DNA of 64,000 bases from assembly GCA_037039685.1 (NCBI GenBank), contig JAWNGF010000012.1, positions 62,001 to 126,000 of the forward strand, read 5' to 3'. Position numbers and translations under genes: made by a program. This DNA comes from Ceratobasidium sp. AG-K. Taxonomy: Eukaryota > Basidiomycota > Agaricomycetes > Cantharellales > Ceratobasidiaceae. This document shows, one piece after another, positions 25,106 through 35,098 of this stretch (positions are counted from its first letter, which is position 1; every line of letters begins with the position of its first letter). Below the pieces are notes generated by a model that worked only from the letters and a program-made list of their open reading frames with translations, did not search any database and was not told the DNA's origin.

Positions 25106-25759
25106 TTGGCCCGGAGGTCCGGGCAGCTCACGGTCACCATTCAACCTCGAGGCAAACACCGCAGAGCTTGGGCTGGATATGGCTGGAGTACCTCAACGTG
25201 ACGGCCCGATGACGTCAAATCGTGGGAGGGTGACTTGACAAGTGCTCATATGAGATGTCTAAAACGACTTCGATCAGGATAAGGGGACGTGTTACGTATC
25301 AACGCACATTGATTCCGATAAAGGCTACGGCCAGGGGGGGGGGGTCGCTTGCCATCTAGCTTCGCCCGTGTCAGAACATTCTGGACGAGTTGGACTTGCC
25401 AGTTCCTCTGGGGCTGGAACACAGGCCCATTGAATGCGAAATGTTGATTGGCGGAGTGTGCTTGTGTGGGACTAATTATCCCGTGCGTTTCGCGGAGTAG
25501 TTGAGCCTAGTGAAATAGGGTCTCCCTGTAAGTCAGGAGCAGAAAGGGGACACAACGAGGACTTGGTAGGGGTGCACAGTGTGGTTGGCCCACAACATAT
25601 GTGTACAAGACACTAGCGTGTCCGGATGGCTACTCCAAAGGACGTAACGCATATGTATACGAGTTACATGGCCGGGTTCTCGAGCGCAAAAATCCATCTC
25701 GTCAGGATTGGGTAGCAAGGTAATGGTGTATTCCGAACAATAAGGAGAATACATGTAGT
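25106..25759. other. Intergenic; 11-base G run
   Basis: Spacer between the beta-trefoil-like gene and the EAF7-like gene. It contains an uninterrupted run of 11 G at 25334-25344. An open minus frame at 25533-25754 has no recognisable features. Confidence 0.45.
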
Positions 25760-26529
25760 CTATTTCTAGAGAGTTGCTCAGTTCGTGTGTTTTGAGGTCA
25801 AGTGGATTGCTGACCTTTTTCTTCTTTCCCGTGGTCTTCCCTCTCGAGCCTTTCAGGTTTGTTGGTGGCTTAGTTCTAGAGATACTTTTTCGGGAGCCTC
25901 GCCGAGAAGTGGGCGTATCTGGAAATCCAGTAAGATCCAGACTTTATGATTTATACGCGACTCGCCTTCTGGAGTTTCGGGATCACCTCCTCCTCACCTA
26001 CGTCGTCAGCCGGTTCTGTGGCTCCATCGGTTTCTGCATCATCTTCACCCTCTGTGAGGTCACTAAGGTCCGAATCATCGTTCGTCAATCCAGCATTAAG
26101 ATTTCTTCTGCGAAGTTTAACACTCTCATTATCTCCACCAGGGCTAGCAGCACGGCGGGGTAGTCATCATGTCATGGAACTGAGCGTGAGGGAGTGCGAA
26201 CTCGCGAAAGTAGGGATGTGTGTGGAGAAGAGCAGGATCTGCGGCTCCAGGGTAAAGAATTATTCGACCCGTAGTAGAGATCGAACTGTTGGTCATCCAT
26301 GTCGTCCAACGCGTCGAGGTGGTACAGCGTGGCGAGCTTTGCCCAAATATCAGCAACATCGACCCAAACACCGGCTTCATTTCGAATGCTACGCCGAAGA
26401 GTGAGCATATGAAAATGTTTGTGCATGCCAACGGGTCGGGCCCGCTCGATTGAGGCGGAAAGAGAGCTATCTCTCCTGGCAGAGTGTCCAAAAACCCTCG
26501 GGCGCTTGTGGTTCGTGGTCGTCAGCCAT
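25760..26529 (-). pseudogene. EAF7: EAF7/MRGBP-like NuA4 subunit, frame broken
   Basis: Eaf7 is a subunit of the NuA4 histone acetyltransferase complex (human MRGBP). The region keeps every conserved block in order, but spread over all three frames. An ATG at 26529 gives MADDHEPQAPEGF. Then come FLDTLPGEIALF in a second frame and RARPVGMHKHFHMLTLRRSI plus VWVDVADIWAKLATLYHLDAL in a third. Next, FREFALPHAQFHDMM is in the second frame again. An acidic stretch (DDSDLSDLTEGEDDAETDG) is in the first, followed by a basic tail ending KKKK. At least four one- or two-base shifts are needed, near 26490, 26455, 26260 and 26170. Two of these fall in homopolymer runs (T5, C4). Either the gene is dying or the consensus is faulty here. 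Confidence 0.72.
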
Positions 26530-27739
26530 GAGTGAGGTAGCACGTGACCCACACTGCGATATGTAAACAATTGTTGGCAAAGCCTGTTTGGTGGCGACTT
26601 CGACCCAAACGCGTGAAGGTCGGCTGGTACTTTCCTAATTACGCCAATACATCCTGGTCATGTATCACTAATGTGCATTGTGAAGTTTAGCAGGCATATA
26701 ACCACCATAACATGCAAGTTAGGTCGCTCGCTCGACAGCGCCCAGTGACCCTCAGGAAGTGCTGAAATCCATCCAACGCACATAATATTCTCTAAACGGC
26801 TCTATGAGATTGGTTGCTACTCAAAAAAAAAGTACTGAAATTCCAAGTAAGCGGGACACCCGAAGAGGATAGGATACACCAACAAGGCCTAAACACTATA
26901 ATTGGGTGGGTTTACGGTAGTGGGTAGATACATAATCAAAGTTTGTTTAACTTGCACTCAAGACCGGTGCCTCCTTCTCATAATATCGGACAGGGTGCGG
27001 TTGATGACGCCCAAATTGTTTTGTGCCTCGTTGGCACCAGCGCTGATATCGCTCGAAGACAAGAAGTCGCACAGAGTAATCAGGATATTCCTTGTGGGGG
27101 TAGACTGCCAGCTGGTATGCATGTGACGTTTTGGCCATAAACAGGGTAGGAAGCTATAGGAAGGGCATTATCACCGAATCGTTGGTTTCGAAATCAAAGA
27201 AATTACGCACCCTGCCAACTTCGGACAGGCGTTATCCGACTGAAGTTTGTGAGAATTAGAAATTACTTTCGAAGCTGATTTACAGGTTGGGACTCATTGG
27301 TAAGAATTTCAAAGTCATCGGTCCGTAAAGTCAACTAAGGGATCCACAACATGATGAATAGCGTAAAGATGACGAAGGAGCGGCAAGGCTGCAGCGATTT
27401 CACGAAGGCATCCGCAATTGCTAGGAACAAAAAAATCCACCGTACAACCACGGCCTGCATATAGCAATTCCCCTCAACCAATATCACAAGCATTGGTGAG
27501 ATACACACCCTCTCGTCGTAGCTGTAAATCAGAGACTTGCAATCGGAATCGACGATAAAGGGGACAAGGGGTGGGGGAAAGATTTGATAGGACAACTGAG
27601 GGTAAAGGTGAGTCTTGATAACACGCGTACCACCGCTCTCCGATTAGCAAGTTGTCTTAGTTGGTCTGGATAGAACCCATGATAGTTAATATGTAAGGAT
27701 TGTATGGAGGGGGAAGTTTTTACGTATGTCCTAAGAGCC
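26530..27739. other. Intergenic
   Basis: About 1.2 kb of AT-rich sequence with a 9-base A run near 26824. No coding sequence, splice pattern or repeat was recognised. Confidence 0.45.
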
Positions 27740-28410
27740 AGACACGACTTGAGTGTCCCCATCGGGAGAGAAGGCCATACACATGACTGCCTCAGTTATG
27801 GACACTAGAGCTCCAATAGGGAAGGCCATCACCACAAGTGTACCACATACGGACGGTATTTATCATCGGAACCAGAGACAAATTGTGTTACATCGGCGGA
27901 GAAAGAGACCACCAAGGACTGAGTCGGTGTGAGCCTTGAATGGTTGGACTATTGATTTGGCCAGTATACGAGTCCCACGGTCGGATCGTACCATCCCGAG
28001 AGCAGGGTCAAGTCCGGCCACCGTCCGCAGAAAATGCAATTGCCTCGATCCTCTGAGCGTGACCTCTTGGTGAACTGCTCGGCAAATTGCCGGTGGAAAC
28101 CTCCCAAACCTGCAGTGTGTTATTGTCTGAACTAGGGATTATGAGGGCGCCATCTGACGAAAATGCAAAAAAGCAGGCACCATGTACGTCGGACCTTGAA
28201 GTCCTGCAGCGAGTACCAGACCACTATAAGTGTCCCAGACATAGATTATGTAGTCACTTAAGATACACGCAACACGAGTACGATCCAGAGGCAATGTAAA
28301 CGCCTTTATGTCCGCCGTACTGTAGGAGTTCCCTTTTCCTGGTTTCCAATGCTGTGACTTGCCAATGGTTCTCTTCACGTACAAAAATTGTTCAATAGTC
28401 CCCGGCAAAT
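27740..28410 (-). pseudogene. Decayed WD40-repeat relic
   Basis: On the minus strand the WD40 rhythm of the neighbouring NACHT-WD40 genes is still legible, but broken by stops and frame changes. From 28408 down there are YIIYVWDTYSGLV, then a GPTYM...APS block in place of GHT-AFS-DGA, then a frame with SDNNTLQVWEVSTGNLP. Further on are EAIAFSADGG, VGLVYW-type remnants and finally a LLSRWGHS piece near 27765 where the normal frame would read AFSPDG. About five degenerate repeats can be counted. No NACHT domain is present. It looks like the tail of an old NACHT-WD40 gene. Confidence 0.7.
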
Positions 28411-28484
28411 GACTGGGCCGCCGATCAAACAGCCAAAAGTAGCCTAATTAGAACCACGCAGTGGCAGTGCAAAATTTTGCCATC

Positions 28485-29945
28485 ATGCCATCGACGACGA
28501 CCCCCACAAGCACACTCGTTCGATTCACTGGGCACAACTATTTCCGCCAGCGAATAATCCTCTCTATACTCAGTGGGAAACCTGTACGGATTGACGCTAT
28601 ACGACCAGACGACCAGAATCCCGGATTGAGAGGTGAGGCAGCGTCATTGGTTGGTTGAGTGCCAATGTTGACTGTTGGGTTTTAGATTTCGAGGCTAGTT
28701 TTTTGAGACTGGTGGAGAAGGTCACTAATGGCACAATTATTGAAATCTCGTATACGGGTAAGCCGCCTCTGGTCGATCTGTTGTTTAGTTTAGGCTAATT
28801 CTGCATCAGGTACTTCGGTGCTGGTGAAACCCGGGATTATTAGCGGAGGTCCGATAACGCACGAGTGTCCGTTATCGAGGTCAATTGGATACTTTCTTGA
28901 ACCCCTTGTTGCAGTCGCGCCATTCTCCAAGAAGCCGTTGCATCTCACCTTGAAAGGGGTAACTTCTGACGAGCGGGACCTCTCGGTGCGTATTGTACGG
29001 CGAAATTTTACTGGAAGGTATTAATAAGAGCCCCACAGGTTGACTTGATAAGAACGGTTACCTTACCCCATTTAACGTTGTTCGGCATCGACAGTGGAGT
29101 GGAACTCAAGGCACGGGAAGTTCATTTAAAGACAACCGCTTTGCTTACCATTGCCCGTGTAGATCAAGAAACGTGGGGCTCTTCCTCTAGGCGGCGGAGA
29201 AGTAGAGTTTCTATGCCCAATTGTCAAGCAACTGAAAGCGCTCAACTTTGTCGACCCCGGGAAGATTATCAGAATTCGGGGCATTGCGTACGTACTACCT
29301 CGCCCCATTTGATTTCACCTTACATTCGATGTGTAGGCATGCTGTCCGTGTGAGCGCTGACAAGTGCCCACGAATGATCGACGCTTGTCGAGAGGTGCTC
29401 AACCGATACATCAACGACATTTATCTTGTCGCAGATGTGTATCGACGAGAGGATAGCGGAAAGTAGGTCTTTCCGGTTTACTGTTTCGACCTCCTCTAAT
29501 CTCGGTTCTTGTAGATCCCCTGGTTTTGGGATGTCTCTTGTCGCAACTTCCACAACCGGCGCTTTGCATTGCGCTGAATCCATAGGCGAGGCAGGGTCAA
29601 TACCCAACGACGTCGGATATACAGCGTCAAGATCGCTATTAGAAGAAGTGAAACGGGGCGGATGCGTGGACCGGTCACACCAGTGGTTGGTGTTGTTGCT
29701 GATGGTACTCGGAAGTGAGGATGTGGGAAGGTGTCGGATGGGAGAGTTGACCGTCAAGTCGTAAGTCATCTCGATCGTTCTGCGTGAGGATTCATAATCG
29801 TTGCCCCAGTGTCCAATTTCTACGAGACATCAAGGACTTTTTCGGCACAACATTCAAAATCGTACCTGCGCCCGAATCGGAGACCGAGGTTATGGTATCA
29901 TGTTTTGGGACGGGATATGTCAATTCGAACAAGTCGATGGCATAA
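28485..29945 (+). CDS. RCL1: RNA 3'-phosphate cyclase-like protein Rcl1
   Basis: Nucleolar factor of 18S rRNA processing. It binds the GTPase Bms1 in the small-subunit processome and is needed for early pre-rRNA cleavages. The ATG at 28485 opens with FTGHNYFRQRIILSILSGKP. Later exons give the RCL1 blocks DFEASFLRLVEKVTNGT, EISYTGTSVLVKPGI, SRSIGYFLEPL, RTVTLPHLTLFGIDSG, LGGGEVEFLCPIVKQL, RMIDACREVLNRYI and SPGFGMSLVATSTTGALHCA. Six to eight short introns separate them. TAA lies at 29943-29945. The cyclase catalytic histidine region is replaced as in Rcl1 rather than RtcA. The 3' end is 54 bp from that of COG7, so the transcripts probably overlap. Confidence 0.93.
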
Positions 29946-29999
29946 TTTTAATCCATTGTTTTATTGTGCAATTATTCATACACTGCGATCTCCTGGACT

Positions 30000-32533
30000 T
30001 CAAGTATCGATCCACCCCCTTAATCTCGCCACTCGTACGAACCCCTCGTCTAAATCCTCTAGCTTCCCCTCGCGGGTCTTGCCAATACCCTCTTCATCAC
30101 TCATCTCTGCCGCAGATCTCCAAATCTCCAATACCTCAGGTTCGACGCCCAACGTACGCACGACGTTGGACAGGTACTCGAGGTCCGACGCGAGCTGACG
30201 AGCGCCAAGTGCAGTGAGGGCAGCAAGTTTCGGCAAAATCGTAGAAGTCAAATGATCACAGAGCGAAAGGGTAAGAGACGTAAGCCACGTTGACGTGACT
30301 AATTCACCCTCGCCCTCTTCGCCCGCTCCCTCTAATCCTTCTCCAACAAAAGGAAGCGTGTTGAGCGAAAAGGCGAGTGCATTGTCGTCTGCGTAGACTT
30401 CGAATAATCTCGGCAAGTTGAGGAGGCCTTCGGCGACGGATTGGATCGTGGACGTCGCCGAGGCGCTGAATTTGGGGAGTTTGAGTTGGCCAGGGGCGGT
30501 GGACATGTCCTGCTCGGTCCATTCTGGCAATGAGGGATAAGACGCGAGGCGGAGTTTGAGCGGGGAGAGTATCGTATCCCGAACGAGAGACTGGGCAGAT
30601 TGCGTAAACTCGATATGAGCTTTCCGAGTTTGAGCCAAAAACTTGGAGTCTGGCTTTGATTCCCATTGCGCAAGCAGGGCCTGATTCTCGGGTGTATTAA
30701 GCGCCGAAGTATTCAAGAGATGGGATTCGGTTCGGGCATGGGGGGAGAGCCGATGAGCCTGTACCAGCCTAGTCTGAATGCGTGACTCGAGTAATTCGAG
30801 TTTATCTTGCGCTGCACGGCAGCTTTCGAGGAGCCTGAGGGCGAGTTGGAACGCGGACCAATCTTCGGCTGTATAGTCGAGATCTTCGTCTGGGACGTTT
30901 GCGCCTGCTGCTACGACCGGAGGCGCGGACGGAGAGGGAATGCAAGTAGATTGGGAAGTGTAGAATACGTCCGATATGAATGTGTCTACTGCTTTGACAA
31001 GCTCGTGGGCGCCATAAGTGTGGGTAAATGCCAGGCAACGAGGGACTGCGTCTTCGGCGAGGGTAAACGCGTCGGCGAGGGTGTCCTGCAGTCGTTTGGC
31101 GCCATCTGTCACAGCAAGGCGAGGTTTCTGTTTTTGTTGGAGGGTATGATGGAGGAGTTTGAGTTCGAGCTGGCCATAGTCGGATTGATGCTCCAAGAAT
31201 GGCTCGAGTAGCGCGAGTTCCCATGGTGGCATCGGATCGGTGTCGATCGACTCGGCGGTTCCCGCTTTGAGGAGGTTCTTGAGGTTCATGTCGCGTTGGG
31301 AGATGGAGAACCGCTTCGAGGCGCGTCGCGAGTGGGATGGTTTGCGTGAGAGCGAGCCGGATTTGGTGGTCGTCAGGTTGGGTGAAAATAAGAGCATGGC
31401 TTCGAGCGTTTTGCTCGCCGAAGAGACGAACTCTTGGACTGTGCCTAGGGCCGCGATGAGCGCTGGCAGACCCTCGGGTTCGCGCTGAGTCTCGAGTCTC
31501 TGAGAGAGCGAGGGAGAGAGTGCTTCGACGGTGGTGAGGATAAAGTCTGCGAGGCAATCTTGCGCGTCTGGATACACCTTGAGCATATTCTGTCGTTCCG
31601 CATGCACGAGCGCGAGAAATTCCGAAAAGAACTTGGAGATAAAGTCGGCAAACGACAGGTCGTCCTCGCCATACGTTGACCACAACTTGACCACGGCGGA
31701 GCGTCGGATCCCGTTGTAATAGTATTTGAACTCGGACTCGCGTTGGATCCGGCCAAAGATGAGGTAGTATCGTTTGCACGTGTCAAAGTCCATTCCGTTG
31801 ACAGCGTTGACGACGGCCGTGCTCAGTCCTGCCTCGAGTTGGTTTTGGAGGCTGACCATGAGGGCTTTGGCGTTTTCGTATTCCGTGGTGCCTTCGAATA
31901 CTTGGAGCGAGGTGGTGGATGCGGCGAGTCGGTCGGCGGCGGCGTCGAATTCGGCATTGGCGAGCAGTCGGGTGACGTCCGACTCGAGCGTGGACCACGC
32001 TTCAGCTTTTTTCAAGAGTTCGTGTGCGGCGGTCATGTTTGAGTGGGTTTGGGATAGCGTGTGCAGTCGCTCGAGGGCCGAGTTTGTTTCGCTGCTCGAG
32101 GTTGGGAGTAGGGAGCCGGTCGCAGAGTTTGACTGGAGGGTGTGAAGCGCGGATTGGAGGGATAGGGCTGCTTCGCGCATGACCTGCCGTTAGGAAAGGA
32201 CTCATTCTCGAGACGATCGAACGTGCAGGACAGAGTAGAAACTGTGCCTACCTGGACGTCAAAGTTGAGCCTGGGCATCGTGCGTGTGACATCCGCGATG
32301 GTCGTGTCCAGTTGGCTAGCCGTTTCTTGAGCAATCACGTCGAATCGCGCAATCAGGCCAACGATGGTCTTGTCGAGGTTTCCAAGGTCCCCGACTGACG
32401 TTGAGTCTGTCGATGATTCAGGGAGTATTGGGTCGAGGAGTTCATTGACCCAGTCGACAACGTTGTCTCCACGTCGAGCGATAGCACTGTCGAGGTTCAG
32501 AGATTCTATGCCAAGTTCAAGTTCCGAAGTCAT
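30000..32533 (-). CDS. COG7: Conserved oligomeric Golgi complex subunit 7
   Basis: Subunit of the COG tethering complex that directs retrograde vesicles within the Golgi. Two exons, 32533-32252 and 32183-30000, join in phase to 821 aa. The N-terminal exon has DNVVDWVNELLDP and TASQLDTTIADVTRTMPRLN, like the start of COG7 (an FD-x-x-x-W-x-N-type motif followed by a helical pair). The second begins with MREAALSLQSALHTL and continues as a long, mostly helical protein (AAHELLKKAEAWSTLESDV, MDFDTCKRYYLIFGRIQ, YGEDDLSFADF). There are no catalytic motifs. The frame is intact over 2.2 kb. The start is 251 bp from the divergent MCU gene. Confidence 0.85.
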
Positions 32534-32784
32534 AGTAGCGAATGAGACACAGGCGACTCATATACGTCCCTCCCCAGGACTCAGAGACGAGTGAATATGA
32601 TTCTAGGCGAAACGGCCTGGTGGTAAACCCAAGAGGACAAGAGCAGGATAACAAGCCCAAACACATAAGTTTAGCGCCCAGCGGTTAGACGGCTGGGATT
32701 GACGTCAGGCCTCATTTCAACGCTCATCATCATGGCTGACATCCGCGCAAGACTTGGCGACAGCGCGCACACGACCACATCGGA

Positions 32785-34427
32785 ATGTGTGCGAGCACAT
32801 ATTTACGCGCCTTTCTAGGGCGTTCCGCTCGGATAACTTGGAGAGCTAGTCCTGTTGCATCACGCCCTTGTCTGCTGGTGGTTCAATCTCGGCTGTTTCG
32901 ATCGTTCCCTCCGTTTCGTCAGGAGAATATTCAATCAAGTGCATCACAAGAAAATCTCTATGGAGGACACTCGAGATTTATAGCCGAGGCTTCACGGAAT
33001 GAAAAGTGGTCGGAGGGCGTCGGCAATTCACGCAAGGGCGGGGAGGAGGGCACGGGCGAAGAGGTCGAAGATATCCCAGAGGGAAAGGGTTAGTTTCTGT
33101 TAATCGACCAACGGAGTGATCTATGACACTGAAGCTGATTACAGGACGACTCTCCCCAACATCTTCTCATCTCTTCAAGTTGATTATCCCTATACCAACC
33201 GGCGAGTCCAAGCCACCTCCGTTCAGTGCGTCTGTCGGTCAACCTTATGGATCGTAGCTCAAGTTCATTATCCCCTTAGCTGTATTTCTACTACACCCTT
33301 CACAACCTCTATCGCACGTATCTCGACTCGTTCTGGCGTCCCTTCCACCCGACACACCACCCACTACCAACGTCGCATTCCAGTCCATCCCTCACAAACC
33401 GGCATCCAGAGAAACACAATGGTCCGACTCGACCGACATTGGCGACTTTGTCAAAGAGGCGGTCCAAGACCGAGAATTTGCCATCAGCATCACGTCCAAG
33501 AAACCCAAGTCGTCCGAATCTTCGGCTCCTGATCCGCTCGACTACAAAATACACATCCTCGTGCCCTCATTTCGCAGCCGCACTCGATTCCTTCGTAAAA
33601 GGCTGAGAAGTATATCCGAGGAACTGTCGAAACTGGAAAAGGTCAAACGGGATTGCGATCAGATTGCCCACCGAAGCGCGCGTCGGCTTGCTCTTGGCGG
33701 GTTTGGGTTATTACTGGTTTACTTTGGCGGAGTCGCGCGGTTGACATTTTGGGATCTGGGATGGTAAGTCATGCGTCCTGATGCCTGCACTCTTACTCAC
33801 AGATCCATAGGGATATTATGGAACCTGTAACGTACCTCTCTGGCCTTACTTGGATTATCGCCGGATATATGTGGTTCTTGTATCAAGGTCTGTCGCATAC
33901 ATACTTGCTAACTTGCCGGTATCTGACCGCTTTCTAGGACGCGAGGTATCCTATTCATCCTTGCTGAAGCAGTCTGTCTCGACTCGACGGGCCAAGCTGT
34001 ACGAGTCCAAAGGCCTCGACGTTGACTTGTAAGCGAACAATTGTCATGCCTCATTGTCGACGTTGACTCGTGGTTACCAGGTGGGCAGATCTGGTATCAG
34101 AGGAAAAGCAGCTCAAGCGCGAGATCCACAAGATTGCAGGTATGGTTTCGCATTCAAACCGCATATATTCAGTACGCTAACTATGTCCGATCCATAGACG
34201 ACTATAACATTAAATGGGACGGTACTCCCGACGGAAACTTTACAGTCATCAACTCAACTAATGGCGGCAACAACAACGAGGGGAGTTCAAAATCGGCAAA
34301 GAAAGCTCAGAAGGAGAATGAAGAGCTCACGCCCGAGGAGAAGGCTGAGAGACTAAAGCGCGTGGAGGAAAAGGCAAAGATCAAACGAGATGGATCGGAT
34401 GAAAAGGAGAAGGGCGATAAAGACTGA
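32785..34427 (+). CDS. MCU: Mitochondrial calcium uniporter
   Basis: Pore-forming protein of calcium uptake in the inner mitochondrial membrane. The ATG at 32785 starts an Arg/Ser-rich presequence (STYLRAFLGRSARITWRASP), as expected for matrix import. Exons 32785-33088, 33145-33225, 33280-33763 and from 33811 on join in phase. After the N-terminal domain (VFLLHPSQPLSHVSRLVL) comes a coiled coil (EELSKLEKVKRDCD), TM1 (LGGFGLLLVYFGGVARLTFW), the selectivity-filter signature WDIMEPVTY with its Asp and Glu, and TM2 (LSGLTWIIAGYMWFLYQ). The C-terminus is Lys/Glu-rich. Many fungi lack MCU and others carry a pore without MICU regulators; this window shows no MICU gene. A decayed second copy lies at 39.7-42.0 kb. 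Confidence 0.93.
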
Positions 34428-35098
34428 TGTGAGATCGGGGTGTGGATATGGATGTCAGCTGCGATGGTCTTAGCGATTACTTCGTATGATCGCCTGGGTG
34501 TCTCATTCTATTTCAATGGAAAAGAGATGAAACATTTCCAATCCGTGGTGGTACTAATGGTTACAAAAAGTGTGCGGACGGGATCAATTCACGGGTAGTG
34601 GCATCGGCACTGCTAGAAGAACATGGCAGTCACGATAAGATTGGTACATAGGGCAACTATGGCCACCTCCAACGTACTGAAAATTTAAACCAAGCCACTG
34701 AGCTAGAGTAAAGATGGATATGGCAATACCATGATTTTCTTAGAACGGATCGAGGAATGGAATGGAGGAACGAACCGCTCATACAGGTAAACAAGGTGTA
34801 TAGCACCCACGCCACGACTCCCCAAGTTTGGCGGACAGAAAATCGACTTCAATGGAACCCTTGGTCGATATCAAGAGTACCATACTCGGCAGCATAAGGC
34901 GATCGCGTAGGTCAGGAGGAAGCCAAAGTAGCGGCCGGGACTTCTCATCCATTATCCAACCATGTGGATTGAGCGTCCAACAATAAAGGTGGCTGTGGGG
35001 TGTTTGCAGAGTCTGTTTGACCTATTTAATAGTCATATCAAAAATGAGACAAGAGGAAAAATGTGTTAGGCGGGTTTGAAAACGAGAGGTAACATTGC
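34428..35098. other. Intergenic, MCU and NLR2 3' flank
   Basis: Spacer between two convergent 3' ends. No gene or repeat is seen. Confidence 0.5.

Noticed and set aside
30802..31779. 325-codon minus-strand frame inside COG7
   Set aside because: It overlaps the conserved COG7 frame in another phase and encodes an Arg/Pro-rich peptide typical of a GC-rich shadow frame.
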